DNA of 64,000 nt from Karalla daura (taxonomy: Eukaryota > Chordata > Actinopteri > Chaetodontiformes > Leiognathidae), in assembly GCA_029224185.1 (NCBI GenBank), contig CM055197.1, positions 17,460,642 to 17,524,641 of the forward strand, read 5' to 3'. The notes below the pieces were generated by a model that did not search any database, was not told where the DNA came from, and worked only from the letters and a program-made list of their open reading frames with translations. The position numbers were made by a program, and so were the translations under genes. The stretch's first letter is position 1; every line of letters starts with the position of its first letter. Shown one piece after another: positions 1 through 25,320 of the stretch.

Positions 1-8402
<8,402 letters not shown>

Positions 8403-9805
8403 GTCCCTGGGCGGGCCGAGCCGGAGACCCGGATGGACTTCTTCTGAGAGTCTGAACTCGAAACATAAACTGAACGAGCGGGAACAAAGGACTAAATGTA
8501 ACGACTGGAGATGGTGTTGACCTGGACTTAAATCCTGGATGTTAACTGGATGTTACAGACATAAATGACCACTTACCAGCAGCAATACATTTAATGAGAT
8601 CTTCTTCTATAACGGTGTAAACCTCTGACTGTCCAGTTGTCTTTCTTGGAAAACAAACTGGAAAGTAGCCAAAAAAGAGAGCAACTAAATGTGTAATCTT
8701 TTTTTTTTTACAGATTTACAACTGTAACCTCTTATACAGTTAGATATATTTTCAACATATTTTAATACACACGTAACTTAAAGGCTGCTTCATAACGAAT
8801 CAAGGAAACCCTACCTTGTTGCATGTTATCTTTTTTTAAAAATATTTAACCAAAAAAAAAAAAACTTCATTTAAGCTATTAATGGTCTGTAAAGTTTTAG
8901 TCGACCCCTAAGCTGAGTCTGTCCGGCAGGCGGGTGTTTGGTTGTGAATTTAAACATGTGTAAAAGCAGAAAATATGTATAATTTGGACTTTGGGAGAGG
9001 CAGCAGCGCATACAGGACGATCTCGGTATATCTATGCAATGTAAAATTTTTATTTTTTTAAGCCACGGGCCTTCTGCACATGTGCTCCATGTATGTGGCC
9101 TCTCTGAACCTGTTAAATATAACTCTCCTCTGGTGATGTATGTGAATAGACCTCTGACCACTTTTATAGCTGTCGGCAGCATTTCCATGAAAGCGTGCGA
9201 GTGTGTGTGTTGAAATGAGAGAACCATAGAAAATATTTTAATTAAACCCTAATATATATTGACTTTACATGGTTAAATACACAGCAGTGCTTTGCGTAAA
9301 CACGGCACAAGTGGCAAACCGCTCGGCTGCCAGATTCTGACTTTATTTTGTCCTCTTTCGGAGGGCCCACGGCCACGAATAACACTGCAGTGTTTCAGTA
9401 TCGAAAATGTACCAGAGTCCCACGTTTTGTGCATTAGAATAAAGAGAAATCACAGGCTTAGGAGGAGACGAGCTCTCGGTGTTGCAACTAAGTTTGAGTT
9501 GTCTGTTACACGGTCGATGGATTCGCTGTTGAAAATGTTCATGACATGCAGACCATGAGACTTCATTCCCGTTCAGTTTGTGCGTGTTGTGCAGCCATTT
9601 TATCCAGAGGGGGACCTAACGCCACAACACAGCTCTGCTGATACTCTTGCATTGATTATGTACACGACTGTTATCTTGTTACCATGGCCTATTATCTGTA
9701 CCTCATACTTATCTCATACTGTGCCTCTGTGTATAACATGTGAACAGTTTATTTGTATATTGCATTGTTTGATGTGTTCTGTAAATAAACAAAAGGAGAC
9801 ATGTA
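8403..9805 (+). other. tns3: tns3 3' untranslated region
   Basis: AT-rich sequence follows the tensin stop codon with no plausible coding exon. AATAAA occurs at about 9437, and a stronger candidate sits in GTAAATAAAC at 9784-9789. The end is estimated about 15-20 nt after the second signal. Confidence 0.6.
9784..9789 (+). terminator. tns3: tns3 polyadenylation signal AATAAA
   Basis: Canonical AATAAA about 1.38 kb after the tns3 stop, followed by GT/T-rich sequence. An earlier AATAAA near 9437 could give a shorter UTR. Confidence 0.5.
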
Positions 9806-11049
9806 TTCTGCGTCCTTCAGTCTCATGGTCTGTTTCAGCTCTGTTCTGTCACTGTGAAGTCCAAGCAAACAAAATTGTGCTTCGGGCGCTCTTTCTCTGT
9901 CATTGTTCAACGTGTATTTTCTTCTGAAAGCAGGGCAATAACAGCCCACAGCATCGAACAAACTGTACGGTTAAATCAAATGAACAGCTATAAATACCTG
10001 CAGGATGTTTGTGTAAAATGAGCAATTTGCATGAAGCCTGAGCAGATTATTTCCTGTGATTTTTTTTGTTTGTATCAGATTAGTTTCCTGATATTTTTAG
10101 GCTCTTATTATCTTTGTATTTTAACAATCATTCATATCTAATGGGCTTATTTTCAGCATTTTCTCCCCGCTGACGCACGGCCATTGTTTCGGTAGCCTTT
10201 AGTTCGCGAGCTGACACCCACAGCTCTATGAAGTTTTCCCCACACTTCTTAAAAACCGAGGAGGCCGCGTGATGCTCTTGCGAGTCCAGATAAGGGAACC
10301 AACAATCGAGCGTTGACACAGCAAGAAAGCTAATTAACACGTTTCTCTGCACTCCGTCAGAATTTACACTTCCTTTGTGTCATCCTCTGCTTTGTCTGCC
10401 CTGTTTCACTCGCTGTAACAGGATCACATCCAGCTAGGATCTCGCGCGCTTCGTATCCAATGGTGTTGCTGGGGTCTGCTGGTGGATATCTCCAGCACAC
10501 ACACAGAATACACCCTGGATTCATCCTATTCAACAGCACAATCATAATAATAATGGGAACATTAAAGTTGTGGTGTGAATTTCGAACCCTTCCTCGAAAT
10601 CTAAGATCATACGTCTCGCCTAGAGACGCCACGCTCGTGTCTTTCTTTCCTGGTCTGAAATCTCAACCCCAAAAAACAACAACAGGGGCATTAGTCACAG
10701 ACAGTGTCTCAAATGGTCTAATCTGCCGATACAATGGAGTCTTCTTAAAGAGTAAGCAGATCATGTCCCAGATGCCCCGGGCTCGGTCATGAGGGACCAT
10801 CTACAGTGTTTCTTTCTGGTGGAAGGAGCATCTTCAGTTCACCTTGCTGCCAGCAGAGGACACTAGCACCAACTGTTTTCAACCTGCACCTGAGCCGGGC
10901 GGTTTTTGCGACGTGGCTTATTTTCCCAGTCAGAATTAACTTTCTCAGCTGTAGCTTAAGGGTGAAACAGTAACAGTGAGACACACACACACACACACTT
11001 AAGTAGTGTCCAACTGTGTCTCTCTTTCTCAGCGCACGTGCTCGCGTCC

Positions 11050-11050
<1 letters not shown>

Positions 11051-11098
<48 letters not shown>

Positions 11099-11100
11099 AC
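11051..11100 (+). repeat. (CA)n microsatellite
   Basis: A nearly pure CA run of about 48 bp in the tns3-igfbp3 intergenic region. Confidence 0.95.
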
Positions 11101-13954
11101 GTCAACGGTCTCATTTGTGCAGCGCAGTAAAAGAGGATTTTACCTCCCGCGCAAGCCCGGACAGGTCGCTGTCACGGCGCTGAAAGGGAATAAAATTGCA
11201 GAGCCGGAGCCGAGGTGGGAGGAAAAGTGTAACGGGGTAGACCCTCCCCCCCTCCCCTCTGCACTGTCCCTCTGCAGGTGGTGAAAGTGAAGAATTCCCG
11301 GGGAGGGCAGGAAGGAAGCGAGGGCCCAGGTGTGGCGACTGCACAGAGCCCAGAGCCCATCTCCCTCTGTTATTTAGTGCCGAGTGGTCTCGAAATAAAA
11401 GAACGCGGGGAAAGTCCACAAAACCACGCAACATTACACTACAGAGGAACCTGTCAGGGGAGACAGTATTTCACACGGGTAATAACAACATGTGTGAGCA
11501 TGAGAGAAAGGGAGCGGGCTGTGCTAGCCTTGAGCCGCCGCTGCGGTGATCACCATCATCATCTTATTTACTGTGGACCGGCTAATTAATGATACACGCC
11601 TGAATGAGCGAGGAGGGAAAAACAGACCGGGATGCAGCTTGTTTTCCAACCCTTAACCTACACATGACACCCGCTGACGAGCCTCTGGGAAATAATCACC
11701 ACCGTTGTGTTGACATTCCTGACCCGAGCGAGGGCCCGCAACACACATCGAATACCAGCGCGCCAATAAACTTCACAGATTTCACCGCAGCAGTTTCACA
11801 AGTTTCGCTCAGACGATGCGAGGAGGTGAGAGGCCCTGTTTATCAGTCGAAAGGAGCTCATTGCCGTTCCTCCAGCACCCCGACTCTGCAGCGTTTTTAC
11901 GGCCACTTAATTAGAGGGGCAGGGCTCATCTCTTTTCCTCCGAGGCAGAATAAAGTTTGGGGAGCAAAAATAGAAAGTGCATTCTGGGATGGCTGCACAC
12001 AGGCCCCTGTTTGGTTTTCAGCAGACGCCGAAACCTCAAAACGCAGCGGCACAATTGCAGGCTTTCACGTGAGGCCACGTGTTAGTTAAGGTCAGGCCAA
12101 AGTGATGGCCAACAGCATCTATGGATCATTAGTTGTTAATGGTAATGCCGTCTAGACTATTGTTTTGCTTCAGAACCATTTGAAGATCTATGTAAAGGCG
12201 TCAAAGCCGCGGGTTTCTCTGCCACACAATGACTCCCAGTCACTGGCTGGGGGCAGGGGGGTCAGGCGGGTCAGGCCACGGCCAATGAACTAGAAACAAC
12301 AAGTGGTGTTCAGAAAAGGCGAGACGAACCCAAGCACCCTTTTATCAAAACAAGCCAGGATGCCCCAAATATTACCCATAAAATAGTGCAAAACTCACAT
12401 TTCAGATCCAACACACAGTGCACCTACAAGACTTTGATGACCAGTGTGTCTGTGAACTCAGTGTGTCAAAGCTGCTGCTTTATAGTCACTTTGACATGAA
12501 ATATAATTAGGAATTAAATCTGAATGCATTTTGTGGAGTAAAAGAAGTATCCCTGCAATCTTTCCACTCCCAGGTGGAAGGAGAAGAAGAAAAAGAAGAT
12601 GGGGAGGAAAATGTCGGTTGTGATTAAACTCATCTGAGCAATATCCATTTAGCATAAACTGGACCAATAACTGACAACAACTGACTTGAATGCATTTGTT
12701 GTGATAATTCTATCCTGTTCATTCCAGCATTAATCCTCACATCACAGCCACATAACACAGCGTTTAAAGTACATGGAAAATTGTGAGTTCTGCATCTGTG
12801 AGAGATATTTCCTCCTCCTTCCTTCTCCACCAACTATAGTCTTGCCTTTGTTTACAATGAGTAATGGTGTTTTGGTGTCACTGAGAATATGATACATGGC
12901 TGTACTTGAATAAATTACATGTAATTGTCTATTTCATTTGATTGTTGGTCCCGAACACAATAGAAATGAAATGAAAAAAAAATGAAATGATAAATGGAGA
13001 CTACATGGAAGAGTACTTTGAACTCAATTAGAAACAGTTTTGGGGGTGGGGCACATTTACAGCAAAATCACGCTTCCCATATAATTCATTTACCGTAGCT
13101 TTTAAATAACAAGTCCCAGTGACAGAGCGATGCAGCATGAGGGTGAGAATTAATGTTTTTCCACATGTGAGGAAATGTACATTTATGTGTGAATGCTGAA
13201 AAGAATTCCCAAAGTGCCTACGCGAGACAGAGAAATACAGACATAGGAAGTGATACTGTCTGGGGGGGATTCGGGGCCCAAAGTGAGCGGCGCCACTCTC
13301 AGCCCACTTCCGAGCACTCTGCAATCCGTCAGGCTGAGTGCTGAGAGTTCCTCTCTCTCCGTCCTCCACTTCGCTCAGACCTAATTACAGCCTTGGACTG
13401 CCTCGGGGGCCAAGCCTCCAGAAACAGGGACCATGACAGCTCTGCGACCAGACCACTCCAAAAAAATAATTAACCAACCCTGGAATCGGATCAAAGGTGA
13501 CCTTTGCCCTTTTTGGCTCTTTCTTTTGTCCACCGTTCAAACCACATCTAATAATCGGATAATTGTCGAAGCTCGGCGTGGGTGCCAGCCAGCGCGGAAT
13601 CAAAGGGAAAAGATGATCATATTAATCATAATAGAGACCTTTGCGTCCAATTCATCTGTGATGAGAGCCTGCTCGAAAAGCCCTCAGACGGGCAATTATA
13701 TGAGAGACGGTCATGAGACTATGGGGGGAAAAAAGAATAACAGTGACCGTACCAGACTTGTCATGTGATCTGTGGCAGCCTCATTCCTAAACAGTCCCAA
13801 ACCCGCCCTTCTTATTCCAGCACACCTACACACAATATGTATCCGCACACACTCTCTCTCTCTCTCCAGACGTACCAGACCCCCACTGCCATCCCAAATT
13901 CCAGGTAAGAATGGGGAAAGAGTTGCTCAGTGTTTGAGAGTGAGGGCCACGTGC

Positions 13955-13958
13955 ACAC

Positions 13959-14002
<44 letters not shown>

Positions 14003-14022
14003 ACGCACACACACGCACACAC
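13955..14022 (+). repeat. compound (CA)n/(CACG) microsatellite
   Basis: CA run interrupted by several CACG units, about 68 bp, intergenic. Confidence 0.93.
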
Positions 14023-14589
14023 TTTTTCCTAGGTTAACCCAGACATGTTCTACAGACCTCCAGCTGATTAAACTATGTGCTTTTCAATCTGTGAGCTTTG
14101 GCCCTTGCAGCAGATTCTTGTGCATTTTCCCCATCACTACAGTAACACCATCCCCTGGCTCTCCACACTCAACACAGTGAATCCCACTCACCAGGCCAGA
14201 TGTAGGAAGAAGAAGCATGATCACATATGGCATATTGAAACAATATGGTCGCTTCTTATTGAAGGAAGTCAGATGTTAATCTTTCCTTCCTGCTCCTCAG
14301 GCTACAGGACTTTAGTTTGTGAATATATTTTAGTGAGCTACAGCTATTTGTCTGGCTTTAGGTAAAGAATATCAGAAAACAAATTGATTGAGCTGTTTTT
14401 CTTGTGAGGACTAGCTTTTGATTTGTTTGCTGTTGGTGTATTTCATATTTTGATGTGATACGCGATTGCATGTTAGGGAGGTCATGGTGCACATCAGAAA
14501 ACAGAGCTGCTATTTGAATGACACAAATACATACACTTATAAAATACACACATTATTTTACCTGCTTTGTACCCAACCGTGCCCTATCT

Positions 14590-14725
14590 CCACACTGGAC
14601 AGGTCACCAGTCCATTGCAAGGGACACACACACAGACACACACTGTCACAGTCACACACAATCTGGAGTCTCCAATTAACCCAAATGTGTGTTTTTGGAC
14701 TGTGGGTAAAACTGGAGCACTCTCA
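14590..14725 (+). repeat. degenerate interspersed repeat resembling a common teleost family
   Basis: The sequence runs ACTGGACAGGTCACCAGTCC, then CA-rich sequence, then GGAGTCTCCAATTAACCC and TTTTTGGACTGTGGG. This order is the familiar core of a repeat scattered through many fish genomes (recalled, not searched). Related pieces occur near 43,161, 55,118 and 63,340. Confidence 0.55.
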
Positions 14726-16824
14726 CTGTGAAGCATCATTGCTATCCACCAAACCACTGTACAAACACATATTGTACTTTTTTTTTTACTTAATTATATG
14801 TGTATATGTAAACTGTAAAGTGTAAAGCATAGTTTGAATTTGAGTGGCTTTCATAGGTAAATCTGCTCTATCATGATGCTCAGTGGCCACTCAAGTCGTA
14901 GAATAATAGCGGCAATATGAAACAAACCGCTCTCAACCTACAGCGCTAGAACACTCTCTCAGATGAAAGTGAGAATATGTGTGACATCCAGGAGCGGGCC
15001 CTCGGTAGCTTGGGTTTATATTTAGCCTGCAGTAAGCTTCGGCACAGCTGCCGGAGCTAACGTGGAGCGCTCTCAGAGCTTCGAGCAAGTGTATCTGATT
15101 TGTCCAAATCAACTTAAAACAGTGGAAAATTGCTCCGGATTAGGGCTTGACAAACAGTTGTGGTTGGCCAGCGTAGCCTTTGACAGCAGGTTATGTTAAA
15201 CACATGTACAGTAATATCCTGTGTGCGCAAAAGCAAATTCTTCACACTCCCTCTTTATTGAGTGGCTGCTCAGCGGGACGACATTCTTTCAGTACATTGC
15301 TCCCTGTGCCCGACGCGCTCCTCTGCTATGCTGAATATGCACAGGTGGCTGAGAGACCCCCTTCCAAAGGGCTCTGAGCGGAGGAGATGGAGGAAAATCA
15401 GCAGGCTTTTTTCAGCTTATGAAACAAATGTTTGGCATTCCACAGAGCACTGCTCTGCTGTAGACCTGTCTGTTAACAGGCGGCAGTACGCCAGGGCTTG
15501 TTGGCAACTGATTTGACACTGGCTTCCAAGAAATTTCAAAAGCAAAGAGGAACCGTACACCTCGCCTCTCCTGCTGTTATTCTTTTGAGGTATTTTGGAC
15601 ATTTTGTGCCGGTGTATTCCCGCTCTCATCTGCAACCGATTAATAGTGGAGCTAAAAAGGCTACAGATGTAATTACTCAGGAATTTTCTCACTTACACGT
15701 GTGGTATGTGTCCTTATTTTAAGGTCTGCTTTGCAGCACTGACAAATGACCAGAACAGGCCCAACTATGTCACACATCCTAACAACAAGTTCAGAGGCGG
15801 CTGCTTTTACTGTATGTGTGAGGAACAGGTACACGAGGTGCATGTTTCTGCACACACCGAACACCATATGGGCAGGTCACCTTGAATTATGCTCGGCCGG
15901 CGGATTGTCTCCATGTTTTGAACAAAACCGTTTGGGTCGACCCACTTCAGCGGACCTGGCGTCTTCAATTTCATTCTCTCTTTCAACCCCGTCCAACACG
16001 AGGCCTGCCTACGATAAGATCATCATCGCTTCAATCATCATTTGTAAAACGCAGGCCACAATTCAAACTCTCAGCTTGTCATAATAGTTTGCCAGGGCAA
16101 ATATTACAGGTGAAATAAAGTGATAGACTGCATTCATTCATCAATGACATTACTTTTTCTTTCCCATTTTTAATGGGAATTAAAATGAACAGACAGCTGT
16201 CTAATCCCCATGCCAGTGCTACCCTTAATACTGTCATAGTATCAAGATCTTATCGTGTCAAGAAAGAACGTCAAGAACATTTAGATGTCTATATATACTA
16301 TATACTAGACTGTATGTAATTTAAATAGTGGACTGTTTAATAGGTGGACGATGTATGAGAGGTAAATGTAGTGATGAAATGCATTTATCTGCTCTAAGTG
16401 GAGCGATTAAAGTGAGCAGCAAAGCATGCATGCAAAAAAGAACAAATGTACTTAAGGTCTTGAATAAATATACTTAGCTACATTCCACCCTTGGCTTTGT
16501 ATCCATTATTTCTTATATGATCTGCTGTGCAGCTGCACTTTTGCAGTCCGCGTCGTGTCAAAGCCTGAAATAATCATCTTACGCCTGGATCGCTCACAGT
16601 TTATGTGCTTTTACTATATGCAGGTCATGCGGGGTCGCGCAGAAGCTTCTTGAGCTGCAGATCAGTGGACTCACACCAGTTCATGTCCACACACATACAC
16701 ACACACACACACAATTAAGTTAAAACACACACACCAGCAAGAAGCAGATTAAGCCTCTTAAATGTCGCTGAATTGTTGAGAAAGGCGGAGTTGCAACAAA
16801 GTTGTGAAAGCTTTTAAATACCTG

Positions 16825-16825
<1 letters not shown>

Positions 16826-16899
<74 letters not shown>
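16826..16899 (+). repeat. (CA)n microsatellite
   Basis: A pure 74-bp CA array about 440 bp upstream of the igfbp3 TATA box. Spurious V-C reading frames on the other strand derive from it. Confidence 0.97.
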
Positions 16900-16901
<2 letters not shown>

Positions 16902-17334
16902 CACGCACACACACAACGGGCGCCCCCTATGAATGAAACTGTGCGTGGCAGATGCTGGGACCATCTCCAGGGCTCCTCTGCCTGCGACTTAATTCATTTA
17001 AGGCATTTTGTGTGTGTAACTCTTTTGGCGAAATGTGATTATTTCTGCGAATTTGAGTCCAACATCGAGCAAGTGCATCACACAAGCCACTAAAACAGAC
17101 CGAAAACCGATTCGAGCTGATCCAGATCCCCACAGGTAATGTGAGCAGAGATGCGCTTTTATTTTATTTTTCACCTCATGTCATTCGAAGAAACACACCG
17201 CCACTGCTATTCCCCTGGTCCGCACCAACCCCTGGCATCCCGAAGCCCTGCTGGTTTTAAAGGAATAACGGAGCCGAGGCAATTCATCAGTAGACCGCAA
17301 GCTATTCGGGGGTGTGACTACAGTCACTGGGGTC

Positions 17335-17342
17335 TATATATT
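17335..17342 (+). promoter_or_regulatory. igfbp3: igfbp3 TATA box
   Basis: TATATATT lies 136 bp upstream of the igfbp3 ATG. A start site about 30 bp downstream (~17,366) would give a 5' UTR of about 105 nt. Mammalian IGFBP3 also has a TATA promoter (family knowledge). Confidence 0.6.
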
Positions 17343-17470
17343 GAGATGTTTTGTCCGGTGGCTTTATGTGAATGAGAGAGAAGCTGCCCAAGTGAAAAAG
17401 TCACCACAGAGCGTTGCAGACAGTGCACCTCCTCACTCCTGACACCAAACACACGCTCCCAGACGCCTCC

Positions 17471-21857
<4,387 letters not shown>

Positions 21858-22795
21858 GAGCAGAGCAGGACGGAGGGAGGGAGGGTGGGAGTGAGCGCAA
21901 GAAGAATTGTAAACAAATGGAGACACTGAGGATATTGGGAGAGAGGTCAAGAGATGGCTCGGCCGATATATGGATGTTTGCTATTTCTATCTGTTGCCTG
22001 TGGGACCTTTTCTGAGGCAGAGCAGAGGGAACAGAGGAAGAGTACCAGGAGGAAAAAAAAAAAGTCCTCCGTGCCACAGACACAGTCCGTCTTTCCTGCG
22101 ATGGATGGATTCTTCATAAGCTGGTTGTCTATGACCCAAACCAAGGCAACTTTCTGAGGGAAGGAGATGCTTCAAGAAATGATCTGAGAAACCTTCCTCC
22201 TTTTGTAAAACACAGAGACATTTTGTACTGGTCACAAATTTTGACGACAGTGCTCTACATTTACGCACAATTAAGTGACATTGCACATGTGTACATGCTT
22301 GTGATGTGCAACCTTAATACGTATGCTTGAGATCTGTTATAGAGACATTGTGTGTGGTCACGGCGACCATAAAATGTATGTACTGTATGTATGAATAGCC
22401 TATGTCTTTCAGAGTAAGCATGCCGTGCCTTACTATGAATTCTTACTCCTATGAATTCCATTTTTTCCGGTTGCTTCCGGCTCCTCAGGGAGTTGGTCTG
22501 CTGGACTGTGCAGCTCAAACACTACATTGTGTGTTCAGTTTTGTTTATGCTTGATCTCAAGCCACAGATAGAGGGACATTTCCTTTAATCTGTACTGTGG
22601 TTATTACTGTTATGTTGTCACTTTGCATAAGCTGAATTTTTGGGATAAAGGCCACAAACCATTATCTCTGATCTCTGTGTAGCCAGTGATAATTTTAATC
22701 ACTCGCCTTGGTTTGAGTAAATACGCTGTTTGCATGTACAATGCAACCCTCAGAGGTCTATTTTTACTTAATAAAGGCAGTATAAAATTATCCAG
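21858..22795 (+). other. igfbp3: igfbp3 3' untranslated region
   Basis: Non-coding sequence from the TAG at 21855-21857 to about 20 nt beyond AATAAA at 22770-22775. Confidence 0.65.
22770..22775 (+). terminator. igfbp3: igfbp3 polyadenylation signal AATAAA
   Basis: Canonical AATAAA about 0.9 kb after the igfbp3 stop. It is the last plus-strand signal before the opposing igfbp1 signal at 22906-22911. Confidence 0.6.
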
Positions 22796-22889
22796 GTATT
22801 GCAATTTCCTTCTTTTCCCACCTCATCTTAGCTCCTCTTGCCTTAAATGTGCGTGAAAGTGTGGAAAAACACATTAAAAGTGAGCCCAT

Positions 22890-23877
22890 CATGATGAAAT
22901 AACATTTTAATTGGATGCACATCCACAGAATTAGAAGAATATGTACACTGTTTCAACAAAACCAATAATTGAATAGCAGCATTCCTGGCAAATAGCGTCC
23001 AACAAACAATCTGGTTCACTGCACATGAGCTCTGCAGCAAACAGAAAGCAAAAACACATGACTGAATTATAATAAATACTTGACTATATGCAAGAATACA
23101 TACAAAAAAAGACAAACAACACCCCTAAATGTGAGAGGGGGCTAGCTGAGAAGAGTGCCCAGCAATGCTCTGCTAAACCCACGGACCTGCAGAAACTGGT
23201 AGAGGTAGACAAATGCAGAACAACCCATCCCAAACCTCATGGTGGCTTGGATGAGTCCTGATATGTTTGTGCTTGGCCACTGTGCACATACTTGTGGCAC
23301 TTTAAGTATTTCCCCCAATACCCATTGAGGAAACGCCAATGGAGATACATTCAGACAATGTCAACACATTGGATGAATGAGCGGCTGTGTTGTTTCGTGC
23401 CGTGCACAGCTCTAGTTTGAATGAATTAAAAGAAAAAAAAAAAGATCCTGAAGAGGGCTTGGCAGAGCAGCGGGCCTGTGGTTTTGAGCAATGGAGTTAT
23501 TTAGTGAAGAAACACAAATGTATACAGTGTTGCCCTATTTACAATTGCAAAAAATAGGCAAACATATAAAAAATCTAAAAATGACAAATGGTTAATGATA
23601 GTTAGAATATACAAGCAATGAATAAATAAGTGTTGAGACATACATAAAGTAAATAAACATGGGAAGAAATTTCCCCCCTCTGAAATAGAATGTTACATTT
23701 TGTATGAATGAACGTGTCATTTTCTTTCGTTCCATCCATCTATTTTTTGAGAGGAAGTCAGTTCGCCTGGTGCTTGCATGTGGATTTACACAATTTCCCG
23801 ATACATGTTTGCTTGTGGCTGCGCATGTTTGTGTTGGTGCGTGTGCGACTACGCGTGCGCCGTGGGCTCGTGATAAG
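22890..23877 (-). other. igfbp1: igfbp1 3' untranslated region with AU-rich elements
   Basis: AT-rich, non-coding. On the mRNA strand it contains the nonamer TTATTTATT (23621-23629) and further ATTTA motifs near 23,652. Such elements fit a short-lived transcript; mammalian IGFBP1 mRNA is known to turn over fast through 3' UTR AU-rich elements. Confidence 0.6.
22906..22911 (-). terminator. igfbp1: igfbp1 polyadenylation signal ATTAAA
   Basis: ATTAAA on the minus strand (TTTAAT on the plus strand), about 970 nt after the igfbp1 stop. No nearer AATAAA was found on this strand. Confidence 0.45.
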
Positions 23878-25053
23878 TTAGTGAGTGACTTCTTGTTGAC
23901 ACTCTGAGTCATTGAGCAGGTCACTCGAGCCTGGGATCCTCTTCCCGTTCCAGGCGGAGACACACCAGCAGCGGGCAGGAGGTCCGACCAAGGATGACTC
24001 ACACTGAGTGGGAAACAGGGATGGGAGACCGCATGAGTCAGTGACACCAGTAGCTTCAAGATCCCTCTGCTCCAGCAGGTGGAATCAATCTCACAGTGTG
24101 AAACTCGTAAAAATTCCCACCTGCTTGGCTTGGTAGAAGCCGTGTTTGTCACAGTTGGGGAGGTAGAATGTGGTGAACTTGTCTCCCAGTTTCTGCTGAG
24201 AGCTGGTGATCACGTCCAGGGCGGCGTGCAGTTCAATGTGACAGGGGCCCTGTGCAGGACCGAGAGAGGAACTGTGAGAACTAAAACCCACAAATAAACA
24301 CACAGACACATGCCATATATTCAACTGCAAACTTCTGGTAATCCCAGTTATCCCTAACAAAACAAAACAAAAAAAAAAGAAAACACAGCTCCTCAAAACA
24401 AGTGCTCCCTCTAGTGGAAGGAAGGTGATTTACTTTTTACATTCGGGCAGATTGTTTCTTTTTTCTTCCTCACCTCATGTTCCAGTTTGTTGCGGATGGA
24501 ATTGAGCCTGGCCTTGACGCTTTCCTGGCCCTCAGCAGTCTCTTGGTTGTCAGCGAGAGCGTTGAGCCCCAGCAGGTACTGCAGGGAGCCGTGGCCCGTC
24601 GCTCCATCGTCTTCTTCTGCACGGGTTTCAGTAAAAAAACACGACTCAGAAACACTAGTCTCACATTGCAAGGTATCAAACGTCACGGGAAGGGCATGAA
24701 ACCGCGTCCCTACCTTGGACCAGATCCTCAGTGCAGACGCCCTGTCCTCTGGTCAGAGCGTGGAGCGGCCTGGCCTCTCCGGGCCTGGGGGAGCAGCGGA
24801 GACCCTCGGCGCAGTGGGCCGTGTGGACCCCGCAGGACGCTCCCTTCTGCAGAGCACAGGCCATGCAGCAGCCACAGCCAGGCTCCCTCAGCACCTGCTG
24901 GCAGTCCGGTGGGACGGCCGGGCAGGCGTTCAGCTTCTCCTGAGTGCAGGGGAGACAGCGGATGGGCTCGGGCCCCACCACAGGCGACGACCTCGCCACA
25001 GCCAGATAAGACACCACAGCCACCAGAGTCAGCCTTTGGTATAATCCAGACAT
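23878..25053 (-). CDS. igfbp1: insulin-like growth factor-binding protein 1
   Basis: A secreted, mainly hepatic IGF-binding protein induced by fasting and hypoxia in fish and mammals. Minus-strand exons are 25053-24714, 24616-24474, 24249-24121 and 24003-23878 (TAA at 23880-23878), giving 245 aa. Introns are only 97, 224 and 117 bp. A signal peptide (about residues 1-22, LTLVAVVSYLAVA) precedes an N-domain with 12 cysteines, GCGCCMACAL and the IGFBP1-like LHALTRGQGVC. The linker is short and acidic. The C-domain has GPCHIEL, FYLPNCDKHGFYQAKQ, CWCVSAWNGKRIPG and all six cysteines. The RGD present near the end of human IGFBP1 is absent (SSDLLNDSEC). The IGFBP1 name also fits synteny; a or b teleost copy is undecided. 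Confidence 0.94.
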
Positions 25054-25149
25054 CTCCAGTCTTCAGCTCAGTTTCTCGTCGCTCTCGTCTCTTCGTCTCT
25101 GCTCGGTATGACTGTACTTTCCAAAATACTGGATTCTCTGAACTGCTGG

Positions 25150-25157
25150 TATTTATG
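25150..25157 (-). promoter_or_regulatory. igfbp1: igfbp1 TATA-like box
   Basis: CATAAATA on the minus strand, about 100 bp upstream of the ATG at 25053, with an expected start near 25,122. Confidence 0.5.
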
Positions 25158-25179
25158 TAGAGATCTGGCCTCCAGAGGT

Positions 25180-25192
25180 GTTAATGATTGAC
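25180..25192 (-). promoter_or_regulatory. igfbp1: igfbp1 HNF1-like site
   Basis: GTTAATGATTGAC (plus-strand reading) differs at one position from the palindromic HNF1 consensus GTTAATNATTAAC. It sits about 25 bp upstream of the TATA box. An HNF1 site in the proximal promoter is a known feature of human IGFBP1, so position and sequence agree. Confidence 0.6.
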
Positions 25193-25251
25193 ACACTGGC
25201 CACAGATATAAAATATTTTTGACAAAGCTAAACGGTGGATGACCCTGCTCA

Positions 25252-25256
25252 ACGTG
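25252..25256 (-). promoter_or_regulatory. igfbp1: possible hypoxia-response core ACGTG (igfbp1)
   Basis: The core RCGTG occurs as CAACGTGCG about 130 bp upstream of the predicted start. Fish igfbp1 genes are hypoxia inducible through HIF (established), but a 5-bp core is weak evidence. Confidence 0.3.
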
Positions 25257-25320
25257 CGTAGATCCAGGTTCACAAGGTCTGTTGTCAATATTGACTTTGG
25301 AACATAAAGTGATTGTACAT

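Larger units (their letters stand above)
9806..17330. other. intergenic region between tns3 and igfbp3
   Basis: About 7.5 kb without a supported gene. Reading frames here are short and lack splice or family support. Contents seen: several CA microsatellites (11,051-11,099; 13,955-14,022; 16,826-16,899), an interspersed-repeat fragment near 14,590-14,725, and otherwise unique AT-rich sequence. Conserved enhancers cannot be told from one sequence. Confidence 0.6.

Noticed and set aside
16720..16964. Cys/Val-rich reading frames
   Set aside because: They are artefacts of a CA/TG microsatellite. The same holds for similar frames near 300, 11,050, 13,990, 56,700 and 59,700.
17414..17470. Upstream extension of igfbp3 from a TTG
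   Set aside because: The ATG at 17471 has a good Kozak context and is directly followed by a signal peptide; an upstream non-ATG start is not needed.
23142..23339. 65-residue minus-strand frame in the igfbp1 3' UTR
   Set aside because: It lies downstream of the igfbp1 stop with no start context or splice signal. It may be a relic repeat but has no recognised match.
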